Positions 1 to 6,544 of a DNA stretch of 11,771 bases are shown here, in pieces. The notes under the pieces were generated by a model. That model was not told the DNA's origin and did no database searches. It was given only the letters and a program-made list of their open reading frames with translations. Made by a program: the position numbers and the translations under genes. Source of the stretch: an uncultured Ruminococcus sp. (GTDB taxonomy: Bacteria; Bacillota; Clostridia; Oscillospirales; Ruminococcaceae); NCBI GenBank assembly GCA_900752785.1, contig CAADWP010000119.1, positions 1 to 11,771 of the forward strand, read 5' to 3'. Within the stretch, counting starts at the first letter, position 1; each line of letters opens with the position of its first letter.

Positions 1-56
1 TATCTGATTTTTGCTTGACCAAACAGGTTTTTAGAGGTTGCCTTTATAAAATATAA

Positions 57-120
57 CGCACAATCTTTGTGCGGTGTTGCTATAAACATTATAACATAAT
101 ATAACAAAAAAAGAAAGTAT
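57..120 (-). promoter_or_regulatory. Candidate leftward promoter with leader hairpin
   Basis: Read on the minus strand there is an extended -10, TGTTATAAT (88-96), downstream of a T-rich stretch with no convincing -35. About ten bases past the expected transcription start lies a perfect 7-bp hairpin, CGCACAA/TTGTGCG (57-73, loop of 3). It would drive a gene lying to the left of the window, separate from cdaR, whose terminator lies just upstream. The rest of 1-173 is AT-rich and holds no gene I can support. Confidence 0.4.
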
Positions 121-173
121 TTTCAGTAATTTTGCAATAAAATATTTATTTTATATTATTTGTCAAATTAATA

Positions 174-214
174 ATACATAGGAGCGCTATTTCTTAAATA
201 GCGCTCCTATGTAT
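174..214 (-). terminator. Terminator of the cdaA-cdaR operon
   Basis: A perfect 19-bp stem (174-192 with 196-214) closes a 3-base loop five bases past the cdaR stop codon. On the minus strand it is followed by a TTATTAATTTG stretch, AT-rich but not a clean T run. Its position and the exact stem make it the likely end of the operon. It also means that no further gene is co-transcribed after cdaR. Confidence 0.8.
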
Positions 215-219
215 ATATT

Positions 220-1530
220 TTATTCGTCTCCCGGATCAACGGTAGGTTTCGGAGTTTTTTGTATCAGGACATTTGACTTGCCCACCGCCCAGACATTATC
301 ATATCTTGAGCAGCATACCGTAACTTCAAAAGTAAATTGATCCAGATCGGAAGTTGTATTAAGAAGATTTGCTTCTGCATAGAAATCATCATTGGTAACC
401 TTTTCGACAATATTTTTTGGACCTATGATCGTAACAGGAAGACTTCCCGTTACAAGTGAATAATCGTTTCCATCGTTAGGCATATTAAGTATCTTGATAT
501 TGTCCTTATTTATAAGGAGATCCTTTTTAGCAAGATCGGTGTTTTCCAGAGAAACAGTAACGCTTTCAACGCCGGATTGATTTATAATATCGTTTGAAGC
601 AAGGATACTGCTTATATCAAAGCTTTCGTTGTATCCGTCGGTAAGATCGCGCAGAGAGATCTGTGAGATCGTTAGGGTGTCGGGGAGCTTCGCCTGATTA
701 TTTTTAGACGCGATCGTAATAGTTTCCGGAGAAACCTTTAGCTTTAGAAAATCAGCGTTAAATGTATTTTTCGGAACTTTCATGAGTTCGACTTTTAGAT
801 TTACTGTTTTCTGCGTTACCACAGGGATCTTGATAAACATATTTGAGGTATTATATTTCAGCATTGACGTGTCTACCTTAGCATTATCCTCGGAAAAAAG
901 CTCGATACGTTCAACAGGAAGATTTTGAGTGGATTCAAGAGACATTTCCTTTTCTGAGATTGCGTTGGCATATTTTATCTTGTCAAGCTGAGCCGAAGGT
1001 CCCGTAATACTCAGCGTTTCCGGTTCACAGGCAAATTCCTCGGTGTATATAGCTTTTCCTTCCGCAACACTGATATATGGAGTCTGAGGTTTTATAGGAA
1101 TATCAATGCTCTTGTATTCGTCAAATAAAACGTTTGCGGTTGAGGGCGTTATAGACTCTATCTCGTAATTCACTCCGCTGTTGCTTTTTATTTTTATATT
1201 AAGATTTTTCTGTCCCGGAGTAGTGATATTTTCAGTGTCTATATAAGCCGTAAAGCTGCTCGAATCAAGATTTCCCACCTGAGTACGGCTGCCCTTTATG
1301 CGTATATTCACACGATTAACGTCACATGAGATAACGCTGAGACTGTTCGCTGTGGTATTAGTATCAATATTAAGGGTGACGTTTTCAATCGTTTTAGGAA
1401 CGGACGGATAGAGCGTCATAGCGATAATAAACCAAACCAATATTGCCAGAATAATTGAATATACTGCAAGTGAAAGGTTATTTTTTGCGCCTCTCAAAAG
1501 ATTGTTTTTAATGTTTTTGATCAGCTTCAA
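220..1530 (-). CDS. cdaR: CdaA regulatory protein CdaR (YbbR-domain protein)
   Basis: This is the membrane-anchored partner of the diadenylate cyclase CdaA; CdaR proteins are known to modulate c-di-AMP synthesis. The 436-residue product has a short basic N-terminus, one transmembrane helix (about 20-40), and then a long extracytoplasmic region of YbbR-type repeats. Repeat landmarks are ETLSITGPSAQLDKI (171-185), ETITIASKN (269-277) and LPVTIIGPKNIVEKV (364-378). A short Pro/Thr tail (426-433) ends the protein. The start is TTG, chosen because an AGGAGG site lies eight bases upstream and no ATG is better placed. The start overlaps the cdaA stop in the four bases TTGA, so translation is probably coupled. 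In many Firmicutes glmM follows cdaR, but here a terminator follows directly. Family assignment is secure from the anchor, the repeats and the neighbour; the number of repeats is my estimate of four. Confidence 0.92.
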   Translation of the reverse strand: MKLIKNIKNNLLRGAKNNLSLAVYSIILAILVWFIIAMTLYPSVPKTIENVTLNIDTNTTANSLSVISCDVNRVNIRIKGSRTQVGNLDSSSFTAYIDTENITTPGQKNLNIKIKSNSGVNYEIESITPSTANVLFDEYKSIDIPIKPQTPYISVAEGKAIYTEEFACEPETLSITGPSAQLDKIKYANAISEKEMSLESTQNLPVERIELFSEDNAKVDTSMLKYNTSNMFIKIPVVTQKTVNLKVELMKVPKNTFNADFLKLKVSPETITIASKNNQAKLPDTLTISQISLRDLTDGYNESFDISSILASNDIINQSGVESVTVSLENTDLAKKDLLINKDNIKILNMPNDGNDYSLVTGSLPVTIIGPKNIVEKVTNDDFYAEANLLNTTSDLDQFTFEVTVCCSRYDNVWAVGKSNVLIQKTPKPTVDPGDE

Positions 1531-2405
1531 TTTTTCTTCCTCCTTTCGGAAGCAGGGGAGGACGATTCCTTTCCGTGGAGAGTGATCTCAGCCTTTTGCT
1601 CAATAACTTCGTTGAGGAGCAGCATTTTCAGCTTGTCGCGGGTGTAATCTCTTGTAAGAACGCCGTTCATTGCCACTGAGATCTGACCTGTTTCTTCTGA
1701 TACAACTATCACCACAGCGTCGGAATTTTCGCTCATTCCGATAGCGGCACGGTGTCTGGAGCCAAGCTTTTTATTGATAAGCTCATCCTTCTGAGGTTTT
1801 GGAAGAAAGCAGGCAGCGGCAAGGATCATGCCGTCTCTCATTATAACGGCTCCGTCGTGAAGGGGAGTTTTGGGGTAGAAAATATTGCCGAAAATTTCCT
1901 TGCTGGGAGCCGCTTCAAGAATGGTACCGGTTTCAATCTGTTCGCCAAGGCGCACCTGACGTTCAATAACTATAAGCGCGCCTGTAAGCGAGGCGGAAAG
2001 CTCCACGCAGGAATCACAAACAGCATCAATGGCTGTTTCCCATTTACGAGTAAGTTCGTCCGTATTTTGACCGAACGATAAAAAACGCATACTGATCTTT
2101 GTGCGGCCCGCCTTTTCAAGAACCCGTCGCAGCTCGGGCTGAAAAAGAATAATAATGATAATAATACCAACGTCGAGAGCCTGTTTCAGGATATATGTAA
2201 TAGTTTTAAGTTCAAGAAAATCGCTTACAAAGTATCCGCCGACAAGGAGGAGAATGCCCTTTACCAGTTGTCCGGCACGAGTCTCACGGATAAGCTTGAG
2301 CAGTAAATAAATCAGATATGTCAATATGACAACGTCGATAATGTCTATAAATTCGATAGTACTGATAATACTGAGAAAAGCGTCCTTTATATCACGCAGA
2401 GACAT
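1527..2405 (-). CDS. cdaA: Membrane diadenylate cyclase CdaA
   Basis: CdaA condenses two ATP molecules into cyclic di-AMP, a second messenger that controls potassium and osmolyte uptake and cell-wall homeostasis. The 292-residue protein has three N-terminal membrane helices (about 22-38, 46-62 and 73-88) followed by a cytoplasmic DisA_N cyclase domain (about 110-265). Both catalytic signatures are present: DGA at 184-186 within PLHDGAVIM, and RHR at 217-219 within GSRHRAAIGMSE. SEETG (236-240) and GALIVIERQ (142-150) also match the family. Length is normal. The C-terminal 20 residues are charged and variable. ATG is preceded by GGAGGT five bases upstream. It is first in the operon with cdaR, behind a good promoter and an unusually long leader (see 2406-2585). 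Confidence 0.95.
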   Translation of the reverse strand: MSLRDIKDAFLSIISTIEFIDIIDVVILTYLIYLLLKLIRETRAGQLVKGILLLVGGYFVSDFLELKTITYILKQALDVGIIIIIILFQPELRRVLEKAGRTKISMRFLSFGQNTDELTRKWETAIDAVCDSCVELSASLTGALIVIERQVRLGEQIETGTILEAAPSKEIFGNIFYPKTPLHDGAVIMRDGMILAAACFLPKPQKDELINKKLGSRHRAAIGMSENSDAVVIVVSEETGQISVAMNGVLTRDYTRDKLKMLLLNEVIEQKAEITLHGKESSSPASERRKKN

Positions 2406-2585
2406 AAGCTACCTCCAATCATAGGATCATTTTTTGTTTATGGCACATACGAAAGCTCGTTTAATTTATCAAAATGTCCGCAAGCTGATGAATGTGCTGA
2501 AAATTCTTGGAATATGCGGTGATCCTAAGCGGCTTTTTGCTAAAATACAATAATTTTGATAAGCCGAGGTTTTAGGTACGCCTTA
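2406..2585 (-). promoter_or_regulatory. Long structured leader of cdaA
   Basis: About 180 transcribed bases separate the promoter from the cdaA start. Two pairings compete. Plus-strand segments CCTAA (2524-2528) and CGGCTT (2530-2535) can pair with AAGCCG (2561-2566) and TTAGG (2572-2576) to form an early hairpin. TGATCCTA (2520-2527) is also exactly complementary to TAGGATCA (2422-2429), which lies next to the cdaA ribosome binding site (2411-2416). Only one can form at a time. I do not recognise a named riboswitch, including the ydaO-type c-di-AMP class. The pairings are seen in the sequence; any regulatory role is inferred. Confidence 0.4.
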
Positions 2586-2591
2586 AATATT

Positions 2592-2621
2592 ATTATATCA
2601 CAGATCCGTATACAATTTCAA
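2592..2621 (-). promoter_or_regulatory. Sigma-A-type promoter of cdaA-cdaR
   Basis: On the minus strand, TTGAAA (2616-2621) and TATAAT (2592-2597) are 18 bases apart. The -10 is extended by TGA immediately before it. This is the best promoter upstream of cdaA and places the transcription start near 2585. Confidence 0.75.
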
Positions 2622-2857
2622 TAGATTTTTGTTATTTCCTTATGGAATCAAAATTATCGTTAATTTGAACAATTATTTATCCGGTTCTTTGTAAGCATAA
2701 ATATACCGTATGGCGATTTTTGCACATTATAAAAAATTTTGACAAAATTTATTTGAGTATCAGTATCGCCAAAAGAAACGGCATATGTAGGGGCGAACTT
2801 AGTTCGCCCGAAAAAAGTGGATTTACACTATTTGAGAAATCGGTATTATGCCGATTG
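2622..2857. other. Non-coding gap between desulfurase and cdaA promoter
   Basis: No gene is supported here. It is AT-rich and contains an AT-rich palindrome (AAATTTTG/CAAAATTT, 2734-2750), a GC-rich hairpin described separately (2791-2809), and a small hairpin just past the desulfurase stop (AATCGG/CCGATT, 2838-2856). That last hairpin may help end the desulfurase transcript, but no T run follows it. Confidence 0.5.
2791..2809. repeat. Short GC-rich palindrome
   Basis: GGGCGAAC and GTTCGCCC form a perfect 8-bp stem with a TTA loop. It stands out from its AT-rich surroundings and resembles small dispersed palindromes found in many clostridial genomes. No T run follows on the minus strand, so it is not a classical terminator for the desulfurase transcript. 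Its repeat status cannot be shown from one copy. Confidence 0.5.
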
Positions 2858-3979
2858 TTATAAAGCGTTCACAAGTCCAATAAGTCTTTCAACATCATCC
2901 ATTCGGCTGAAAACCGATGGAGCAAAGCGGACAGTACCGCTTTCTGTGCCAAGCTGCGCATGCGCAAGAGCCGCACAATGAAATCCTGCGCGGAGGCAAA
3001 AGCCTTTCTTGGCAAGCTCCGAAGCAGCCTTTTCTGGATGCATTCCCTCTGTATTAAAAGAAACTATCGGCACATACGAAGCGTTTGGCTTACGATAAAC
3101 AACGATTTTTTTATTATCTTTGATACCCGATATAAAACGGCGGCAAAGCGAGTCCTCATAGGAGGAGATCTTGTTTAGTCCTATATGATTTATAAATTCG
3201 ATGCCTGCTTTCAGCGACATTATCCCCGGTGTATTGACAGTACCGCTTTCAAGAGCTTCGGGAAGCAGCTCAGGCTGAATAAGGCTATCGGAAGCGCTTC
3301 CTGTACCGCCTCTGATAATTGGCGGTATAGCGTATTTTCCGTCAGTGATAAGAAGTCCCGTGCCTGCAATTCCGTAAAGAGCCTTGTGACCGGCAGTGCA
3401 AAGGATATTTATGCCGTCTTTCATTTTTATATCAATTATTCCGCAAGCTTGAGCGCCGTCTGCAATGAAGCAAATGTTGTTTTCACGGCAAAGCTCGCCG
3501 ATCTCCCGCCATGGAAGTATCTGACCCGTGACATTGCTTGCGATAGTACATACGATCGCTCGAGTGTTTCTGCGTATAAGGCGGCGGAAGCTTTCGACGG
3601 TTTTTTCCGTTTCGGGAAAAATTTCAGCAACCGAAAGGGTTATCTGTCCCGTCTGAGCAAGGCGCGCCGCCGGCCGTGAGGAGGAATTATGCTCAAGACC
3701 GCTTATTATCATGTGACCTCCGTCACTCATTACGCCCTGTATAGCCATATTCAGCGCATGGGTACAGTTAAGCGTAAAAACTGTATTTTCCGGCTCGGCA
3801 CCGAAAAATGCCGCAGCCGTTTCCCTTGCGGAATAAACTGCTTCTGAAGTAAGCATCGCCAAAGCATGACCGCCTCTGCCCGCATTGCCTCCGTATTTTT
3901 CAAGAGCCTCCGCAACAGCTTTCCTGACGCTCAGCGGTTTTGGGAAAGTGGTTGCGGCGTTGTCAAAATTTATTATCAT
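2858..3979 (-). CDS. Cysteine desulfurase family protein (class V aminotransferase fold)
   Basis: A PLP enzyme expected to take sulfur (or selenium) from cysteine (or selenocysteine) as a persulfide for delivery to an acceptor. I start at the second methionine of the open frame (373 residues): it gives the classic opening MIINFDNAATT and has GGAGG eight bases upstream. The frame stays open to 4030, but that start would overlap the gene before it by 50 bases. Landmarks: LEHNS (95-99), DGAQ (174-177), the PLP lysine K199 in AGHKALYG, and the persulfide cysteine C335 in RAGFHCAALAH. It resembles the clostridial subgroup represented by TIGR01977 rather than the housekeeping IscS. It sits one base after a DUF3343 gene, a pairing that suggests the carrier is its partner. 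Whether the substrate is sulfur or selenium cannot be read from the sequence. Confidence 0.88.
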   Translation of the reverse strand: MIINFDNAATTFPKPLSVRKAVAEALEKYGGNAGRGGHALAMLTSEAVYSARETAAAFFGAEPENTVFTLNCTHALNMAIQGVMSDGGHMIISGLEHNSSSRPAARLAQTGQITLSVAEIFPETEKTVESFRRLIRRNTRAIVCTIASNVTGQILPWREIGELCRENNICFIADGAQACGIIDIKMKDGINILCTAGHKALYGIAGTGLLITDGKYAIPPIIRGGTGSASDSLIQPELLPEALESGTVNTPGIMSLKAGIEFINHIGLNKISSYEDSLCRRFISGIKDNKKIVVYRKPNASYVPIVSFNTEGMHPEKAASELAKKGFCLRAGFHCAALAHAQLGTESGTVRFAPSVFSRMDDVERLIGLVNAL

Positions 3980-3980
3980 A

Positions 3981-4202
3981 TCAGCCGCCTCCGTAAGAGA
4001 AGGAGGTGTATGGGATCGAGTAATTATCAAGGAGCTTAACAGCTTGATCGCAGTTTCCGTAAATCTTCAGGGAGTATCCGCAGCCTTTTTCAAAGTTAGC
4101 TTCTTCCCTGTGTATTTCACATTGATACCCTCTTGCTTTCAGGAGCTTTTCGCTTTTTACAGCGTAGGTGTACGAGGGCATTTCTGCAATGCATCCTTTC
4201 AA
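3981..4202 (-). CDS. DUF3343 / Se-S carrier-like small protein
   Basis: A protein of 73 residues that matches the DUF3343 (PF11823, putative Se/S carrier-like) family. It has an N-terminal strand, the Ser-x-Thr-x-Ala region PSYTYAVKSEKLLKARG, and the conserved GCGYS motif, whose cysteine is the likely carrier residue. I chose the TTG at 4202: GGGGGTGAT lies at a good distance upstream and the N-terminus then fits the family. The ATG at 4247 has no binding site. ATG at 4181 is a shorter alternative. The C-terminus ends SYGGG. Its glycine codons also form the GGAGG ribosome binding site of the desulfurase gene that starts one base after this stop, so the two are almost certainly coupled. Function as a sulfur or selenium carrier is inferred from the family and the neighbour. 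Confidence 0.75.
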   Translation of the reverse strand: MKGCIAEMPSYTYAVKSEKLLKARGYQCEIHREEANFEKGCGYSLKIYGNCDQAVKLLDNYSIPYTSFSYGGG

Positions 4203-4357
4203 AATATCACCCCCGAAATATCTGTTATTCCCTGTATTTGCCGACATAGCCGTATAAGGGGAGATGTGCTTTCAGTAAGATCCGTTCAAAACGGCATAGT
4301 CTGCACTGTTGGGAATATAATACTATATGCAGATTATTTGAAAATTGATACAAAAAT
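4203..4357 (-). other. Leader region of the DUF3343-desulfurase pair
   Basis: Non-coding stretch between the terminator at 4358-4379 and the TTG start at 4202. It contains an AT-rich segment with -10-like sequences (around 4315-4330 on the minus strand) and a small hairpin, CCGTT/AACGG (4282-4294). A promoter must lie here, because the upstream transcript should end at 4358, but I cannot choose a convincing -35/-10 pair. Confidence 0.4.
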
Positions 4358-4379
4358 GCCGCACAAGCAAATGTGCGGC
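4352..4379 (-). terminator. Terminator of the lipoprotein gene
   Basis: A perfect 8-bp stem, GCCGCACA/TGTGCGGC (4358-4379), is followed on the minus strand by ATTTTTG. It lies 87 bases past the lipoprotein stop codon and separates that gene from the DUF3343-desulfurase pair. Confidence 0.8.
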
Positions 4380-4466
4380 AAAATTTGTACAAGAACGGAT
4401 CATATTTAAAAAAACATGATCGGTAAAAAACTCCTGTAAATTAAAATTTTCGTTTGTACTCAGTTT

Positions 4467-5354
4467 TTATTTATTTCCGGAAGTAATGCGCGAAGCGATA
4501 TCGGCAAACTGACCTACAGCTTCATAGCCGGTAAATTCCATAGCGTTTGCATCATAAGATATCCACATAATGCAGGCTGCCATACCGGGATTATTCTTTA
4601 TATTGAGGTAATAATCGACCGTTTCGCCTGCTTTGGCAGAGGTTTTGTCGGCATATACAACGAGACCTGTTTCACCGGAAACGTCATGATTTTCAATTTC
4701 GCCGCCTACGCGGATAGTGCCGTTAAACCGTTTTGTAAGCTTATTAAGGCTCTTACCCTCGTTAGTGGCAAGATCGGAGGTGATAGCAATGGGGTAATCC
4801 CTTTCGGGCGCGTCATCCTTGATCTTGAATTTAAGCTTAATGAACTGACCTTCAAATAAGAAGTTCTCATCCTTTGAAATATCCATCCAGTAGATGAATT
4901 TGCTCTTTGTATCGCTTACATAGTTTGAATCGGGTTCGGTAGACTCAACAGTTATCATAGTTGTAACATCAACGGCAGTTGTAGCCTGACTGCCGTTTTC
5001 CTCTGTAACAGGCTGACCGTTCGCTTCGGTAACGGGAACTATTTCGGTAACAGGCTGATTATTGCTGTCTGTAACGACAACATATTCGGTAACAGGCTCT
5101 TTAGATTCGGTTTTATCTGGAGCATTGATATCGACTCCGTTTCCAAAAGATATATTTCCGTTTTCATCGGGAGTAATTACCTGTAGAGGAGCTTGTATCT
5201 GAGCGCCTTCTTCATTTGTAACATACTCGAACGGAATGTCTCCGAGCGCTTCCTCTTTCTTGCTGCTGTTTTTGTCGGAACAGCCGACTGTTGAACTTAT
5301 AGCCACACAGCAAAGTGCGGTAAAAGCAATTATCCTCTTTTTAAAATTTTTCAT
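4467..5354 (-). CDS. Lipoprotein with rearranged cohesin-like domain
   Basis: A 295-residue surface lipoprotein of unknown function. A basic signal peptide with a hydrophobic core (about 7-23) ends in STVGC, so C25 is the likely lipidated residue. A low-complexity linker follows (about 30-148), rich in Val, Thr and Glu, with PVTE repeated every 14 residues at 87, 101 and 115. The C-terminal 145 residues look like the cohesin fold in an unusual order. Residues 150-218 (GQFIKLKFKIKDD, YPIAITSD, NGTIRVGG) match the second half of cohesin domains. Residues 229-280 (KTSAKAGETVDYYLNIKNN, WISYDANAMEFTG) match the first half. No dockerin is visible. Transcribed alone from a perfect-consensus promoter. 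The binding site AAGGAA is moderate and about ten bases from the ATG. Cohesin-like similarity is my pattern match; a scaffolding or ligand-binding role is conjecture. Confidence 0.75.
   Translation of the reverse strand: MKNFKKRIIAFTALCCVAISSTVGCSDKNSSKKEEALGDIPFEYVTNEEGAQIQAPLQVITPDENGNISFGNGVDINAPDKTESKEPVTEYVVVTDSNNQPVTEIVPVTEANGQPVTEENGSQATTAVDVTTMITVESTEPDSNYVSDTKSKFIYWMDISKDENFLFEGQFIKLKFKIKDDAPERDYPIAITSDLATNEGKSLNKLTKRFNGTIRVGGEIENHDVSGETGLVVYADKTSAKAGETVDYYLNIKNNPGMAACIMWISYDANAMEFTGYEAVGQFADIASRITSGNK
5001..5096 (-). repeat. 42-bp in-frame repeat in the lipoprotein linker
   Basis: The plus-strand block GTAACAGGCTGA starts at 5005 and 5047, and a shortened copy, GTAACAGGCT, starts at 5089, exactly 42 bases apart. 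It encodes the PVTE-centred linker unit of 14 residues. The pattern reflects internal duplication of a flexible spacer and may vary in copy number between strains. Confidence 0.7.
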
Positions 5355-5391
5355 ATATTTTCTTTCCTTTCGTCTTGTCTGCTGCTATAAA

Positions 5392-5412
5392 AGCGGAACA
5401 GTGCCTTCCGCT
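5392..5412 (-). promoter_or_regulatory. Hairpin in the lipoprotein leader
   Basis: In the minus-strand transcript AGCGGAA and TTCCGCT form a 7-bp stem with a 7-base loop, followed directly by TTTA. It lies about ten bases after the expected transcription start and about 38 bases before the ATG. The short U tract makes it a weak attenuator candidate; protection of the mRNA 5' end is equally possible. Confidence 0.45.
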
Positions 5413-5426
5413 TATCTTACATACTT

Positions 5427-5455
5427 ATTATACACAAGGAAAATCGTTTTGTCAA
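5427..5455 (-). promoter_or_regulatory. Perfect-consensus promoter of the lipoprotein gene
   Basis: TTGACA (5450-5455) and TATAAT (5427-5432) on the minus strand are both exact sigma-A consensus hexamers with the optimal 17-base spacer. Transcription should start near 5420 and be strong unless repressed. Confidence 0.88.
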
Positions 5456-5534
5456 GACGCTTACCCGATTGTAATAAATTGTTTAAAAAAGCACACATTT
5501 CCAACACTGAATCGTCACTTTTTATAACTTACGT

Positions 5535-5589
5535 ATATTGCCGCTTAAAGTTGCTTCTAAAAGATTTTAAGAAGCGTAAAGGGCAATAT
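5535..5589. repeat. Nested inverted repeat downstream of coaX
   Basis: An outer arm pair, ATATTGCC/GGCAATAT (5535-5542, 5582-5589), encloses an inner pair, GCTTCTAAAA (5553-5562) with TTTTAAGAAGC (5565-5575, one bulged base). The structure lies just past the coaX stop and may end or stabilise that transcript. The T run flanks it only on the plus-strand side, so it is not a textbook coaX terminator. Confidence 0.45.
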
Positions 5590-5612
5590 TTTTCAGATAT
5601 GTTATAATTACA

Positions 5613-6383
5613 TTATTTTTTATTTTTTCGGTAAATAATGGCAAGTCCCTTAATAAGAAGACTGCTGTCTATAATGATCTTACGCTTGCAGAGCGGGATA
5701 ACAAGATCTGAAAGGCCTCCGGTAGCTACAACGGTACATTTTTTCCCTAATTCATCTTCTATACGTTCAACAATTCCGTCGATAGCGCAGGCATTCGAGT
5801 AAAGCATTCCGCTTTTTAGACAGTCGATAGTGTTAGTACCTATAACTTTAGAGGGAGCTTCCAGATTTATCTTAGGTAATTGAGCCGTACGAGTGATCAG
5901 AGCGTCCGCTGCAACCCCCATGCCTGTCATTATAAGACCGCCCAGATAGCATTTGTTATTGTCAATTACCGAAATTGTTGTAGCCGTTCCCATATCTATC
6001 ACGATAAGCGGCACAGGATACTCTTTAATAGCGGCAACAGCGTCTACTGCCTGATCGCTGCCTAATTGAGCAGGATTATCAATGAGAATATTCAGTCCTG
6101 TTTTAACTCCTGGTCCGGCAACCATAATATCAGTATGGAAAAGCTTTTTTACTGCTTCCTTAACGGTATTAGTCACTGACGGAACAACCGAGGACATTAT
6201 TGCGTCTGAGATATTGTCCGTGCTGTATCCGTTCATTTCAAGAAGCGTTTTAATCAGTACGGCATATTCGGCTGACGTAGCGTTATGATTGGTAGAGATC
6301 CTTTCAAAGAGCTTTACATTGTCGTTTTCGTCTACGCATCCGAAAACTATATTCGTATTTCCTATATCAACAGCTAAAAGCAT
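5613..6383 (-). CDS. coaX: Type III pantothenate kinase
   Basis: Phosphorylates pantothenate with ATP, the first step of CoA synthesis, in the cytoplasm. The 256-residue length is typical. ASKHA-fold signatures are in order: phosphate loop DIGNTN (6-11), LGSDQAVDAVAA (107-118) with the expected catalytic aspartate D110, DMGTATT (130-136), GG (148-149), and ATGGLS (220-225). The family's usual GADR is GSDQ here, which looks like a subgroup variant rather than damage. ATG is preceded by GGAGGT. Type III enzymes are known to lack the CoA feedback inhibition seen in CoaA. It is transcribed divergently from coaBC across a 222-base gap with a promoter on each strand, so the first three steps from pantothenate are encoded side by side. 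Confidence 0.95.
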   Translation of the reverse strand: MLLAVDIGNTNIVFGCVDENDNVKLFERISTNHNATSAEYAVLIKTLLEMNGYSTDNISDAIMSSVVPSVTNTVKEAVKKLFHTDIMVAGPGVKTGLNILIDNPAQLGSDQAVDAVAAIKEYPVPLIVIDMGTATTISVIDNNKCYLGGLIMTGMGVAADALITRTAQLPKINLEAPSKVIGTNTIDCLKSGMLYSNACAIDGIVERIEDELGKKCTVVATGGLSDLVIPLCKRKIIIDSSLLIKGLAIIYRKNKK

Positions 6384-6423
6384 TTTTTACCTCCGAAACT
6401 TTTTATGTCAAGTACATTTTATA

Positions 6424-6452
6424 ATTATAACATATAATTTTTGAAATTTCAA
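6424..6452 (-). promoter_or_regulatory. Promoter of coaX
   Basis: TTGAAA (6447-6452) and TATAAT (6424-6429) on the minus strand are separated by 17 bases, and TGT extends the -10. It lies about 40 bases before the coaX start and is one of the best promoters in the window. Confidence 0.85.
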
Positions 6453-6544
6453 CAGGCGCGGAGATAATTTTTCCTAAAATCAACACCTAAAAGAGGCTCT
6501 GATATATTTCTTTCCAAAAATCTATAGATTTTTTTACAATTCTG

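Noticed and set aside
33..43. TTTAGAGGTTGCC on the plus strand, recalling the start of a lysine riboswitch
   Set aside because: None of the other conserved L-box parts follow, and downstream on that strand is only the 3' end of cdaR in antisense.
2734..2750. Palindrome AAATTTTG-A-CAAAATTT
   Set aside because: Low-complexity AT sequence in an AT-rich gap; such palindromes arise easily by chance.
3185..3679. A 164-residue open frame on the plus strand
   Set aside because: It lies antisense to the cysteine desulfurase gene, whose motifs are intact, and it has no family-like sequence or binding site.
3980..4030. Upstream start of the desulfurase at 4030
   Set aside because: It adds 17 residues with no family similarity and overlaps the DUF3343 gene; the start at 3979 has a good binding site and the canonical N-terminus.
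4279..4401. Inverted pair GATCCGTTC / GAACGGATC about 105 bases apart
   Set aside because: Nine bases is short for that distance, and the terminator between them implies they are in different transcripts; likely chance.
3885..4409. A 174-residue open frame on the plus strand
   Set aside because: It runs antisense through the desulfurase start, the DUF3343 gene and a terminator; no recognisable domain.
5001..5098. Regularly spaced 42-bp repeats, considered as a CRISPR-like array
   Set aside because: They are in frame in a lipoprotein linker and encode a repeated PVTE unit; the spacers are not unrelated sequences.
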